Assembly (NCBI GenBank): GCA_016868775.1
Contig: VGFT01000001.1
Location: 434,001 to 498,000 of the forward strand
Source of the DNA: Bacteroidota bacterium
GTDB lineage: Bacteria; Bacteroidota; Bacteroidia; Chitinophagales; Chitinophagaceae
Length of the DNA stretch: 64,000 bases
Direction: 5' to 3'
The translations under genes were made by a program, and so were the position numbers. Numbering within the stretch: position 1 is the first letter of the stretch; every line of letters begins with the position of its first letter. The notes beneath the pieces were generated by a model, which did not search any database, had not been told where the DNA came from, and saw only the letters and a list, made by a program, of their open reading frames with translations. This document shows positions 26,406-37,314 of this stretch, piece by piece.

Positions 26406-27293
26406 ATGGTTCGTTTTTTGTTACCCCTATTTCTCTTGCTGGTCACCGTCACCAGGGCACAGGAAACCGATTGGGCGCTTCAAGAAGAGATAAAAAAAAC
26501 CGTATTAGGATTTGCGGGCGATGTGGGTGTTTATGTGAAAGATATCCGCTCCGGGAAAGTCGCTCTCTATCAGTCAGACACCCTTTTCCCTACCGCGAGC
26601 ATTGTAAAAGTGCCCATTTTGCTGGGCGTGATGGATCGCCTTCATCGAGGAGAACTTCGATACGATTCCATTTTTATTTATACCGACTCGCTTTTGTATG
26701 CCGGTGAAGACATCTTGGGCTCTTTCAAGTCAAATGAGAAAATAGAACTGAAAAAGGTCATTATGCTCATGATGACCACCAGCGATAATACCGCCAGCCT
26801 TTGGTTACAAAGCATCGCCGGAACCGGAACGCGGATCAATCAAATTTTGGATAGTATTGGATTTAAATACACCCGGGTAAACTCCCGAACCCCGGGAAGG
26901 GAAGAAAACAGAACACAGTATGGGTGGGGACAAACCACCCCCCGCGAAATGGGGGAACTGCTCGAGCGAATCTATCGACAACAACTTTTTTCGCCCGCGA
27001 CAGACCAACGCATACTCCGCTGTATGGGAAGAAATTTTTGGGACGAGGATGAAGCCCTCTCCCGCATTCCCCCCTACGTTGAGGTGTTCAGCAAAAACGG
27101 TTGTGTCAACGCCTCCAGAAGCGAGGCGATGATCGTGAATGCCCCCCACCGACCCTTTGTTTTCTGCGTTTTTACCAATAACAATAAAGACCAGCGGTGG
27201 ACACACGACAATGAAGCCTGGGCGCTGGCGAGAAATCTAGCAGATTTATTGTGGAATCATTTTGAACCGACCGAACTAAACCCGCGTCAATAG
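26406..27293 (+). CDS. Class A beta-lactamase-fold serine hydrolase
   Basis: Secreted protein (295 aa; signal peptide MVRFLLPLFLLLVTVTRAQ) with the beta-lactamase/DD-peptidase fold. The nucleophile motif SIVK and the SDN motif (MMTTSDNTAS) are present. The third motif is KNG instead of KTG, and the omega-loop glutamate is not present: the equivalent stretch reads KYTRVNSRTPGREEN, with Tyr about where E166 would be. It is therefore unlikely to be an efficient beta-lactamase and may be a peptidase or esterase. It follows the M20 gene with 1 nt spacing. Confidence 0.83.
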   Translation: MVRFLLPLFLLLVTVTRAQETDWALQEEIKKTVLGFAGDVGVYVKDIRSGKVALYQSDTLFPTASIVKVPILLGVMDRLHRGELRYDSIFIYTDSLLYAGEDILGSFKSNEKIELKKVIMLMMTTSDNTASLWLQSIAGTGTRINQILDSIGFKYTRVNSRTPGREENRTQYGWGQTTPREMGELLERIYRQQLFSPATDQRILRCMGRNFWDEDEALSRIPPYVEVFSKNGCVNASRSEAMIVNAPHRPFVFCVFTNNNKDQRWTHDNEAWALARNLADLLWNHFEPTELNPRQ

Positions 27294-27402
27294 AACACAG
27301 GGATAGCGGAGCCGGCGAAGGAGACCAATTAGAAAGAAAGCAGCATTAAAAAAACACATAAAAGAGAATAATATTTGTGTGAAATGATTGAAATTTGAAA
27401 AT

Positions 27403-28917
27403 ATGAAGAGAAAGAATCTTGCAACCAATCAATGGCTCGTTCTATTGTTATTCGTATCCTTTATGGGTACGACCTGTACCAAGGTTTCCGACCCACTCCA
27501 AGGCTGGGGGAACAAAGTAACGCTCACAACGGGAACCGCGGCCAACCCTATTACCAGTAATGTTCAGATAACCAACTCTACCATTTCCTGCAACGTAAGC
27601 GCATTGACGGGCAAAGAGCGGGGTGTTTGTTGGAGCGAAAACAGCAGCGCTGTTTCTGTAACCGGAAGCAAGGTTGCTTCCAACTCAGGAACCGGCACCT
27701 ACAACGCAACACTCACGAACCTGCTACCCGGCAAAACCTATTATTACTGCTCATACATTATTTTATCTGCTCCCTCTTCCGCGCTTTATGGTCCGATCTC
27801 CTCTTTTAGCGTACCGGCTTGTCCCACCCTCAACACCACCGCCGCCACTTCCATAACAACAAGCACGGCCACAACGGGGGGTAATATTATCAATTCGGGA
27901 GGCTCCACCGTATTGGCTCGTGGTGTAGTTTTTAGCAGCAGCACAACTACTCCTACACTGACTACGGGAACCAATGTTCCTGGCGGATCAGGAACGGGGT
28001 CTTTTACTTCTAATCTAACAGGCCTAACCGCTGGCGTAACTTATCATGTCCGCGCCTATGCCACCAATGCTGTTTGTACGTGGTATGGTGATACAAAATC
28101 ATTTACCACCACCCCAATTGTCTGCCCCACCATAACTACATCACCAACCACTTCGATTACAAACACCACAGCTACCTTAAACGGAAGCATTTCAGCCACT
28201 GGCGGTGCTACAATAATTGAACAAGGATTCGTGTATAGCAACACCAATAGTAACCCAACAGTGGGCGGTACGGGCTGCACCTTTGTCTCTCATACTCCGG
28301 TTGGTTTGGGAAACTACCCTAGAAGCATTACAGGGCTAACACCTTCATCTACCTATTATGTAAAAGCGTGCGCACGAAATACTTCGTCCTGGTGTTATGG
28401 AAACATGCTGCCATTCCAAACCCCCGGGGGAAGCACCGTTTCCGGCTCAAATACTACCTCGGTACCTGTTCCCGATAACAGTGCAACAGGGGCAAGCAGT
28501 TCAATAAACATTATCGTACCATCGGGTAGATCCATTTCTGCAATTAGTGTAACTTTTAATATGACACATTCCTATCCTAGCGATATGGCGTTTAACCTCA
28601 GAGCACCAAATGGGCAGATCTTAAACCTTTTTAATAGACACGGCGGTACTTCTGGGGGAAACTTTGTTAATACAACGATCAGCTCAACCGGTACTGCAAA
28701 TTTGTCTGCGGCAGTGGGACCATTTACCAATAATTATGCCCCGACAAGCACTGTTGGGGTTGGCCCAACTGGCGGCGTTTCAGCTGCAACAACGTATTCG
28801 GCCCTGTATTCCACCGGAACAGGAGGAGCTCAAACATGGACCCTATTAATGCGTGATTATGTTTCACTAGATATAGGGACATTAACCAGCTGGTCTATAA
28901 CGATTACACATAATTAA
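27403..28917 (+). CDS. Lipoprotein with repeated Fn3-like modules and a C-terminal P (Homo B) domain
   Basis: About 504 aa surface protein. The ORF opens at TTG 27388 but ATG 27403 (MKRKNLATNQ) is preferred. The lipobox-like stretch MGTTC follows a hydrophobic segment. Three related modules follow, each with an ATTGGNI- or ATLNGSIS-like strand, an ARGVVFSSS / EQGFVYSNT / ERGVCWSEN strand and a GLTAGVTYHVRAYATN-like strand. The C-terminal part (residues about 355-504: VPVPDNSATGASSSINIIVPSGRSISAI, LRAPNGQILNLF, WTLLMRDYVSLDIGTLTSWSITI) is a proprotein-convertase P domain. Serine/threonine content is high. Role is probably adhesion or substrate binding. Confidence 0.82.
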   Translation: MKRKNLATNQWLVLLLFVSFMGTTCTKVSDPLQGWGNKVTLTTGTAANPITSNVQITNSTISCNVSALTGKERGVCWSENSSAVSVTGSKVASNSGTGTYNATLTNLLPGKTYYYCSYIILSAPSSALYGPISSFSVPACPTLNTTAATSITTSTATTGGNIINSGGSTVLARGVVFSSSTTTPTLTTGTNVPGGSGTGSFTSNLTGLTAGVTYHVRAYATNAVCTWYGDTKSFTTTPIVCPTITTSPTTSITNTTATLNGSISATGGATIIEQGFVYSNTNSNPTVGGTGCTFVSHTPVGLGNYPRSITGLTPSSTYYVKACARNTSSWCYGNMLPFQTPGGSTVSGSNTTSVPVPDNSATGASSSINIIVPSGRSISAISVTFNMTHSYPSDMAFNLRAPNGQILNLFNRHGGTSGGNFVNTTISSTGTANLSAAVGPFTNNYAPTSTVGVGPTGGVSAATTYSALYSTGTGGAQTWTLLMRDYVSLDIGTLTSWSITITHN

Positions 28918-28953
28918 ACACCAGCAATTCTTATTGTTTTTAAATAAAAGGTA

Positions 28954-31065
28954 TTAGCGCAACAATAAATACGCCACCCAGCTCATGATCCAGGCCAAGC
29001 CGGTCATGTAAACAAGCTGCACCATTGGCCATTTCCAGCTACGGGTTTCGCGACGCACCACCGCAAGGGTGCTCATGCATTGCATTGCCAGCGCATAAAA
29101 GATTAGCAGCGACACGCCGGTTGCCAATGTGAAAACAATGGAACCATCGGGTCGCGTAGCGCTCCTCATTTTGTCTTTAAGTACTCGGCTGTTCGGCTCG
29201 TCCTCCCCAACACTATACAACGTGGCCATCGTGCCCACAAACACCTCTCGCGCAGCAAACGAGGTGATCAACGCAATGCCGATCTTCCAATCAAACCCAA
29301 GCGGAGCGATCGCGGGCTCGATCGCATGACCCAACAGACCGGCGTAGGAAGATTCCAGCTTTTCGCTGTGATATTCTCGCTCAATTTGCTCGGCCGGTTT
29401 GACCGAAGCCGCTTTGGCGTCCAGGTAACGCTGCTCAACGGCTTGCATGTGGTTAGCGGGACCAAAAGAGGAAAGTCCCCACAACAATAAACTGATGATC
29501 ATGATCACTTTTCCGGCATCAAACAAAAATATCTTTGCTTTATTTAACATTACCGTTACCATATTTCCCCAGCGGGGCATACGATACTCGGGAAGCTCCA
29601 GAATAAAAAAGCTTTTTTCCTGAATGCGAATAAACCACTTGGCGATGTTGGCAACGATCAGGGCCATGACCACACCAAACACATACAACCCCATCATCAC
29701 CAATCCTTGCAGACTGAGCAAACCAAATAGATATTTTTCGGGGATCACCAATCCGGTTAGAATGGAATAAACCGGTAAGCGCGCCGAACAACTCATCAGC
29801 GGGGTGATGAGGATGGTGAGCAGCCGCTCTTTTCTATTCTCAATGTTGCGGGCGCTCATGATCGCGGGAACGGCGCAAGCAAAGCCACTGATCATGGGCA
29901 TCACACTTTTACCATTTAGCCCAACGCTTCGCATCAGACGGTCGGTCAAAAAACTGATTCGCGCCATGTAACCAGAGTCTTCTAAAAGTGTGATGATCCC
30001 AAACAAGATCATAATCTGGGGGACGAATACGAGTATTCCCCCAAGACCTGCCACCACGCCATTTATCAGCAGATCGCTCCAAGCATTTACAGGAAGGGTT
30101 TCTCCTAGCCATCCCGAGAAAAGACCAAACCATCCCTCAATCCAGTCCATCGGATATTTTGCCAACCAGAAGACGGCCTGGAACATCAAAAATAAAACCG
30201 TCAACAAGATCAGATTTCCCCAGCGGCGATGGAGAAATAAATTATCCAGTCGCTCCGTAATCATTTTCTTTTTCAGCGGATCGGGTTCTGATACGGCCAC
30301 TTGCATTATCTCCCGAATACGCGTATAGCGTTGCAAGATCTCTTCGGCTTGAGTTTTAGTGGCGTTAAATTTATTTTTTTCCACTACAGCCAACAAATCC
30401 TCTTGATGAGCCAGCGAAAGCGATTTGTGGTGGATCAAATAGTGAATGGCTTTGTAGTCTGCGATGTCAGGAAACAGCGCCTGCGTTTGTGCTACTGCCA
30501 CAAGCGCCAAGGAAGTTGCGGGAATGATCGGGCGAGCCGCGGTTTTTACGGGCTGTTTTGTCCAGAGCTGAATGGTTTTTTTAAGCTCGCTGATGCCTTT
30601 GTTTTTTCGGGGATTTACGGCTACGGCGGGTACCCCGAGTTCGCGCTCCAGCGCAGGGATGTCGATTTGGATGCCTTTTTTTCGAGCCAGGTCCATCATC
30701 GTCAGCGCGATCACCACCGGCACGTTCAGGTCAATCAGCTGGGAACAAAGCAGCAGGTTGCGTTTCAGGTTGCTGGCGTCGGCAACGGCGATTATCAAGT
30801 CGGGCTGAAATCCATCCTCCCCTCCGATAACAACCCGATAACTTACCCACTCATCCATTCTAGTTGGGTAAAGCGAGTAGGTGCCGGGCAGGTCAATTGC
30901 CTCAGCAGTCAGTTCGCCCAGCTGAAACTGTCCGGTGGTCTTATCCACCGTAACCCCGGGAAAGTTTCCGACCTGCTGGCTCATTCCTGTAAGACAGTTG
31001 AACAGCGAACTTTTTCCGCTATTCGGGTTGCCAACCAGGGCGATATGTAGGGGGGCGGAATTCAA
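28954..31065 (-). CDS. feoB: Ferrous iron transport protein B
   Basis: GTP-dependent Fe(II) importer of the inner membrane (703 aa). N-terminal G domain: G1 GNPNSGKSSLFN, G3 region DLPGTYSLYP and G4 TMMD. A C-terminal membrane domain of about eight helices contains the two Gate motifs (around MPMISGFACAVPAI and LITPLMSCSARLPVY). The start is TTG at 31065, 20 codons before the G1 loop, and a perfect TAnnTTTG lies 5 nt upstream. feoA is not adjacent. Confidence 0.97.
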   Translation of the reverse strand: MNSAPLHIALVGNPNSGKSSLFNCLTGMSQQVGNFPGVTVDKTTGQFQLGELTAEAIDLPGTYSLYPTRMDEWVSYRVVIGGEDGFQPDLIIAVADASNLKRNLLLCSQLIDLNVPVVIALTMMDLARKKGIQIDIPALERELGVPAVAVNPRKNKGISELKKTIQLWTKQPVKTAARPIIPATSLALVAVAQTQALFPDIADYKAIHYLIHHKSLSLAHQEDLLAVVEKNKFNATKTQAEEILQRYTRIREIMQVAVSEPDPLKKKMITERLDNLFLHRRWGNLILLTVLFLMFQAVFWLAKYPMDWIEGWFGLFSGWLGETLPVNAWSDLLINGVVAGLGGILVFVPQIMILFGIITLLEDSGYMARISFLTDRLMRSVGLNGKSVMPMISGFACAVPAIMSARNIENRKERLLTILITPLMSCSARLPVYSILTGLVIPEKYLFGLLSLQGLVMMGLYVFGVVMALIVANIAKWFIRIQEKSFFILELPEYRMPRWGNMVTVMLNKAKIFLFDAGKVIMIISLLLWGLSSFGPANHMQAVEQRYLDAKAASVKPAEQIEREYHSEKLESSYAGLLGHAIEPAIAPLGFDWKIGIALITSFAAREVFVGTMATLYSVGEDEPNSRVLKDKMRSATRPDGSIVFTLATGVSLLIFYALAMQCMSTLAVVRRETRSWKWPMVQLVYMTGLAWIMSWVAYLLLR

Positions 31066-31070
31066 TTCGG

Positions 31071-31078
31071 CAAAAGTA
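31071..31078 (-). promoter_or_regulatory. TAnnTTTG -7 element of feoB
   Basis: CAAAAGTA reads TACTTTTG on the minus strand and ends 5 nt before the TTG start, which supports this start and a leaderless transcript. Confidence 0.5.
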
Positions 31079-31132
31079 GAACGGATTTGCGAACTCCCCG
31101 TATCAATTCCCGATTTTGAATCCGTTACCCTG

Positions 31133-31140
31133 TAACTTTG
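31133..31140 (+). promoter_or_regulatory. TAnnTTTG -7 element of the M28 peptidase gene
   Basis: TAACTTTG is a perfect -7 consensus. It places the transcription start just upstream of the ATG at 31158 and excludes the earlier in-frame start at 31116. A TTTG occurs at 31115-31118, 14 nt before the element, shorter than the usual spacing. Confidence 0.6.
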
Positions 31141-31157
31141 CAGCCAATTCTATATCC

Positions 31158-32807
31158 ATGTACAAGCAATCCACCCTTTTTGTTTCCCTTTCTCTGCTTT
31201 TGCTCTCTTGTGTGCCCCAGGTAAAAAAAATGATGCGGGCCGATCAAGGCTTCCAAAATCGGTTTCAACAACATGTTTCCTACCTCGCCTCCGACTCATT
31301 GGAGGGAAGGCGCACCGGCACCCGGGGAGAGGTGTTGGCAAGCAAGTATATAACCGAACAGTTTCGCCGTGTCGGGTTGATGCCATTGGGGGTCGACGGA
31401 TTTGTGCAGCCCTTCGAGGTGAATGAGGGCAAAAAGCCGCAGCCCGACTCTTATCTGCTTTTTCAAGGAGATACCTTAAAAGCAGATAAGGATTATTTCT
31501 TTTTTCCCTGGAGCGCGAAAGCGGAGGTTAAAGACAAATCCCTTGCCGGGGTTCGGGAAGTGAACACGCTGTGGATCATCGACCTGAAAGAAGGAATCAG
31601 CGACAATGCGGGCAACCCACATTTTGATCTGGGTACCTATATATATGCACAAAGTAAAAAAGCCGCCACCGTCGGCGCTACTGCATTGTTGTTGTACAAT
31701 ACCCACCCTTCGGGAGATAAACTCTCTTTTCAACCCAAAGACCGAACCGAAACACTTTCTATTCCGGTTGCGTATCTGCGCAAAGAGTCGGCCGTTCAAA
31801 ACATCCAGGCTTCCAAGGGACCCATCTATGTGGAAGCTCACATTGCCTTCAAAGAGAATATCCGCCGCGGATATAATGTGATCGGATATCTGGATAATAA
31901 ATCCGAGAAAACCATCGTATTGGGCGCACACTATGATCATTTGGGATACGGAGAGGACAACAACTCTCGTCACACCGGCGCCCCCGATATACACAACGGG
32001 GCCGATGACAATGCCAGCGGCACCGCCATGCTGATCGAACTGGCCCGAGTTCTTAAAGGAAAATCCGCCCAAAAAAATAATTATCTCTTCATTGCCTTTT
32101 CCGGAGAGGAACTGGGTCTGTATGGCTCAAAATATTTTACGGAGAAACCTACAGTTGATCTGAAGTCGATCAATTACATGATCAATATGGATATGGTGGG
32201 AAGACTTCCCGATAGCAGCAAGACAATTACACTGGGCGGTTATGGCACCTCACCGACTTGGTCCAAGGTGATCGACCCCCAAAAAAACGAACTCTTGGGC
32301 ATCCGCATCGATTCCAGCGGCACCGGCCCGAGCGACCATTCCTCTTTTTACAGAAAAGATATTCCGGTGCTATTCTATTTTACCGGACTACATACAGATT
32401 ATCACAAACCTTCGGATGATGCCGATCGGATCAACTATTCTGGAATGGTCCGCATCCTTCGACACATCGAAAACACGATCGGAGGATTGAACGAAGAACC
32501 CAAGTTGGCCTTTTTAAAGACGCGGGAAGCACAAACCACTACGACGGCACGATTTAGTGTAACGATGGGTATCATGCCCGACTACACCTATTCCGGAAAA
32601 GGAGTACGCGCCGATGGGGTGGGTGAGGGCAAGCCGGCACAGAAAGCCGGACTCAAAGCGGGAGATGTGGTATTACAGATCGGAGAATACAGCATTAGCT
32701 CGATGGAGAGCTATATGCAGACCCTGGGGAAGTTCAAAAAGGGGGATACGGTAAAAGTTGTTTATCTGCGCGGCGATAAAACCGAAGAAGTCAACGTAAC
32801 TTTCTAG
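31158..32807 (+). CDS. M28 family metallopeptidase with PDZ domain, lipoprotein
   Basis: Exported di-zinc aminopeptidase (about 549 aa). ATG 31158 is preferred over the ORF start at 31116 because it gives a clean lipoprotein signal (MYKQSTLFVSLSLLLLSC) and lies 17 nt after a -7 element. The Zn/active-site motifs HYDHLGYG, NGADDNASGTAML, AFSGEELGLYGS, MVGR and SDHSSFY are all present. A PA-like insert lies between residues about 100 and 230, and a PDZ domain (GVGEGKPAQKAGLKAGDVVLQIG) occupies the last 90 residues. It probably digests peptides in the envelope. Confidence 0.93.
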   Translation: MYKQSTLFVSLSLLLLSCVPQVKKMMRADQGFQNRFQQHVSYLASDSLEGRRTGTRGEVLASKYITEQFRRVGLMPLGVDGFVQPFEVNEGKKPQPDSYLLFQGDTLKADKDYFFFPWSAKAEVKDKSLAGVREVNTLWIIDLKEGISDNAGNPHFDLGTYIYAQSKKAATVGATALLLYNTHPSGDKLSFQPKDRTETLSIPVAYLRKESAVQNIQASKGPIYVEAHIAFKENIRRGYNVIGYLDNKSEKTIVLGAHYDHLGYGEDNNSRHTGAPDIHNGADDNASGTAMLIELARVLKGKSAQKNNYLFIAFSGEELGLYGSKYFTEKPTVDLKSINYMINMDMVGRLPDSSKTITLGGYGTSPTWSKVIDPQKNELLGIRIDSSGTGPSDHSSFYRKDIPVLFYFTGLHTDYHKPSDDADRINYSGMVRILRHIENTIGGLNEEPKLAFLKTREAQTTTTARFSVTMGIMPDYTYSGKGVRADGVGEGKPAQKAGLKAGDVVLQIGEYSISSMESYMQTLGKFKKGDTVKVVYLRGDKTEEVNVTF

Positions 32808-32817
32808 AAACAACCTC

Positions 32818-33264
32818 ATGGCGGAAAGGGGACAAAAGCTCATTCTCGACACGGCGGCACTCAACGAGATGTTTTACGATGAGGCCTGTTTGTTGGGGAT
32901 CATGGCCCCCATTCGCGACTATCAATTTGTGTGGCACCTGAATGCACAAATGCAATTGGATTTTCGCATCAACGACCTGGAGATCGAACTGATCCGAAAG
33001 AAGCGCAAGTATTTTTTCAAGGTTTATGAATACCGCCGCCGCGATTCCATGCTCGAACACTATTTATACGTAAACCAATTTGATGGAGAATATCTCCTTC
33101 CTGAATTAAAGCACATGGACTATCTGTGGCTGATGAAGGGCGATGAGATCGATCCGGCCTGGCTCGACGAAACCCTGCAAGCCATCCGGGGCACCCATTC
33201 CGTTCAGATGGTTGTGAATCTCGCCATCGACCAAGTCAAACACCGCGAAAATCTTTTATTCTGA
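32818..33264 (+). CDS. IPExxxVDY family protein
   Basis: Small Bacteroidota-specific cytoplasmic protein (148 aa). The family signature appears in the form [15 protein letters not shown], followed by a mixed alpha/beta region with [16 protein letters not shown] and the C-terminal helix [19 protein letters not shown]. Function unknown. It lies 10 nt after the M28 gene and 4 nt before phhB, so it is probably cotranscribed. Confidence 0.85.
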   Translation: MAERGQKLILDTAALNEMFYDEACLLGIMAPIRDYQFVWHLNAQMQLDFRINDLEIELIRKKRKYFFKVYEYRRRDSMLEHYLYVNQFDGEYLLPELKHMDYLWLMKGDEIDPAWLDETLQAIRGTHSVQMVVNLAIDQVKHRENLLF

Positions 33265-33268
33265 TTGT

Positions 33269-33499
33269 ATGTGGACGGAAACCGATAACACGCTCTATCG
33301 AAAATTTCAATTCCGCGACTTCTCCGAAGCCTTTGCCTTCATGACCCGCGTGGCCATGCTGGCCGAGCAGCAGCAACACCACCCGCGCTGGAGCAATGTT
33401 TGGAATACCGTAGAAATTTGGCTCAATACGCACGATGCGGGTAATGTGATCACCGAAAAAGATCATGCATTGGCGAAGGCGATTGACGGGTTGGTTTGA
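33269..33499 (+). CDS. phhB: 4a-hydroxytetrahydrobiopterin dehydratase
   Basis: Pterin-4a-carbinolamine dehydratase (76 aa). The conserved active-site stretch [20 protein letters not shown] with the two histidines is present, followed by [16 protein letters not shown]. It recycles oxidised pterin after aromatic amino acid hydroxylation. The hydroxylase is not in the window. At 76 aa it is shorter than the usual about 95 aa, because the N-terminal helix is reduced. It is convergent with selD, with no spacer. Confidence 0.92.
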   Translation: MWTETDNTLYRKFQFRDFSEAFAFMTRVAMLAEQQQHHPRWSNVWNTVEIWLNTHDAGNVITEKDHALAKAIDGLV

Positions 33500-34570
33500 T
33501 TATTCTGCAGATAGTCCAATTACCATCCGCTTCTCGCCCAATTCTGTCAACCGACCGATAGGTAAAAGATGATCGGACAGCCCGAATGCTTTCAGCCTTT
33601 CTTCCAATTCCGATACAGCTGATTCTGCTACGGCAATCAGTAATCCGCCATTGGTTTGCGGGTCGGGCAGTAAGGTGAAGGCCTCGGCAACCGGCACACC
33701 TTTTTCAAACTTGACATCCGCTTGGTATCGACCCCAATTCCGTGTAGTCGAATCCGGAAAGATCCGCTGCTGAATATATCCCGATACACCGGGCAATAAT
33801 TTTAATCGGTCATACCAGATCTCTGCACCGCAACCGCTTCCATTCGTCAGCTCGCCTATATGACCCAGCAAGCCAAAGCCGGTTACATCCGTAAGCGCAT
33901 GCACGCTGGGCATCGTACCCAAATCTGCTCCGATCTTATTCAACGAACCCATTGTTTTTAAAAGCGCTTCGTCATGAGATGGATTTAGCAGACCTCTTTT
34001 TCTTGCCGTCGATAATATTCCGCTTCCCAGAGGTTTGGTTAGAAAAAGCAGGTCGTTGATTTTTCCGCCGTTGTTTTTTTTGATCTCATTTATGTTGATG
34101 CGTCCGTTGACCGATAATCCAAATATCGGATCGGTGGAATCAATGCTATGTCCGCCCGCCAACGGAATATTCGCTTCCCGGCAAACAGCGCGGGCGCCCT
34201 CAATTACTTCGGAAGCCAGTTCGGCAGGAAGTTTATTAACCGGCCACCCCAACATAGCCAGGGCCATCAAGGGTGTTCCGCCCATGGCATAAACATCGCT
34301 GATGGCATTGGCCGCAGCGATCCGTCCGTATTCAAACGGTTCATCTACTATGGGAGTAAAAAAATCGGTGGTAGAGATCAGGGCGGTTCCGTCGCCTAAG
34401 TCCAGCACGGCGGCATCGTCGAGCGATTCATTCCCTACCAACAACCCCGGGGAAAAATCGGTGTGAGTGCCGGGTTTTATGATCTGCTCTAACTGTTGAG
34501 GCGAGATCTTGCAGCTACAACCCGTATTGCGGGTAAAAGCCGTGAGTGGGGTCTGGGTTGGCTGGTCCAT
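33500..34570 (-). CDS. selD: Selenide, water dikinase
   Basis: Makes selenophosphate from selenide and ATP. The catalytic Cys/Lys region reads NTGCSCKI near the N-terminus, followed by the PurM-like fold: [27 protein letters not shown]-type sequence, and [10 protein letters not shown] and [11 protein letters not shown]. The ORF opens at 34606, inside selU; ATG 34570 (MDQPTQTPL) leaves a 5-nt gap and gives the normal N-terminus. It is downstream of selU; no selA or selB is here, so selenium may serve tRNA 2-selenouridine. Confidence 0.95.
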   Translation of the reverse strand: [356 protein letters not shown]

Positions 34571-34575
34571 AAGAC

Positions 34576-35604
34576 TTATCGGTTCAATAAAAAAGTGGTA
34601 TTCCATTCTTGTACATCGGTTGTTTCGATCAGGCGAATAAGATCGTCCGCATGCTCCCGGTTGTACAATGATTTATTATAGAGCTTGTCGTAATAACGCA
34701 GCAGGATCTCAAAGGCTTCAGCGATCTGTCCGTTTTCAATGAACCCGATCGCTTCGGTCGCATTTTTGTCCCCCAATTTTTTCCGGATTCGATCGGTTGC
34801 ACCAATAAGCTTTTGTTTGTCGAGCGACCCATACCCCTCGATAATATATTCTAATCTTTTTTCGAAGGGGATATTAAGAAAATATACAGGGGAGCGACGA
34901 AGCTGTTCCCACAGCACGTGGGGAATGTTCACCCGTCCGATACGCTGCGATTCATCTTCTACCCAAATGCGTTTGGGATTTTTTTGTTGGATGTGATGAA
35001 GCGCGCGCGCCAATTTATTTTCAAACTGTTCCTGGGTGGGCTGTGCGGGCTGACCAATGTTTCCGAAAGCGGATCCTTTGTGATGGGCTAGATTTTCCAA
35101 ATCCAATACCGCTTCTTCTTTTTTGGATAAAGCCACGAGTAGATCTGTTTTGCCCGATCCCGTATATCCGCCTACCAGTTGCAGCGGGTATTCTTTTTCA
35201 AACTGCGCGAGCGACCAGCGACGAAAACTTTTGTATCCGCCAATAAGCGTGTACACTTCAAACCCATAGAGATTCAACAACCAGGCCACGCCTCCGCTGC
35301 GCATCCCGCCGCGCCAGCAGTGCACCAATACTGTTTTGGATCCGTATGTTGAAGTGACCTGCTCGGTCGTTTCTACGAGCGAGCGCATTTTGGGACCAAA
35401 AAAATCCAACCCTACCTTGATCGCTTGCTCCCGGCTCTGTTGTTTATAGGTAGTGCCCACGACTTTTCTCTCTTCATCTGAGAAAAGGGGAAGGGAGAAT
35501 GCACCTGGGAGGTGTGCGTGAAGAAATTCACCCGGACTCCTCACATCCAACACAGGATGTTGGTCCGACAATTCGAGGAATTTTTCGATGTCGATCGGTC
35601 GCAC
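34576..35604 (-). CDS. selU: tRNA 2-selenouridine synthase
   Basis: MnmH/SelU (342 aa) converts 2-thiouridine at the wobble position to 2-selenouridine using selenophosphate, via a geranylated intermediate. It has an N-terminal rhodanese domain (PVLDVRSPGEFLHAHLPGA; active-site loop VHCWRGGMRSGG with the conserved Cys) and a C-terminal P-loop domain (GGYTGSGKTDLL). It lies 4 nt after rho and 5 nt before selD on the same strand, so the modification genes probably ride on rho transcription. Confidence 0.95.
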   Translation of the reverse strand: MRPIDIEKFLELSDQHPVLDVRSPGEFLHAHLPGAFSLPLFSDEERKVVGTTYKQQSREQAIKVGLDFFGPKMRSLVETTEQVTSTYGSKTVLVHCWRGGMRSGGVAWLLNLYGFEVYTLIGGYKSFRRWSLAQFEKEYPLQLVGGYTGSGKTDLLVALSKKEEAVLDLENLAHHKGSAFGNIGQPAQPTQEQFENKLARALHHIQQKNPKRIWVEDESQRIGRVNIPHVLWEQLRRSPVYFLNIPFEKRLEYIIEGYGSLDKQKLIGATDRIRKKLGDKNATEAIGFIENGQIAEAFEILLRYYDKLYNKSLYNREHADDLIRLIETTDVQEWNTTFLLNR

Positions 35605-35608
35605 CGGT

Positions 35609-36979
<1,371 letters not shown>

Positions 36980-37314
36980 TTTTTCTTTTTTAGGATTCTT
37001 GATGTGTCGGTCGACACGGCTTTAAGAGAGAAGATTAATAAGAAATGATAAGGGTTGTGGGGGATTGTGCGGATCGAAAAGGAATGAACTGCCGTCTTTC
37101 AGCGGCGATCTAACATACTGGTAAGAGGGGGTTCAACATTATTCCGAAACCCTACTTGTGAATTGAAAAGATTGATGAAGGGAGGAAAGCCGGATAAATA
37201 GGTTGCTTTCTGAAGGCAAATATAAGGCGGGGCGCCCAACATAAAAAAAGTTCCGAACCGGCGGGACCAAAACAAAGCGTGATCAACTGATAAACAGGCG
37301 TTTATATAGTAAAA
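36980..37314 (-). promoter_or_regulatory. rho leader and promoter region
   Basis: 335 nt without a gene. On the minus strand a perfect -7 element, TATATTTG, lies at 37217-37224 (plus-strand CAAATATA), about 237 nt upstream of the rho ATG. The interval contains a short palindrome GTGTCGGTCGACAC (37004-37017) next to the start region and a GC-rich stretch. The long leader suggests possible autoregulation of rho. No ORF or structured RNA family was recognised. Confidence 0.5.

Noticed and set aside
30301-31050. 249-aa ORF opposite feoB
   Set aside because: Antisense to the FeoB G domain; shadow frame.
31476-32072. 198-aa ORF opposite the M28 peptidase
   Set aside because: Shadow frame of a well supported coding region.
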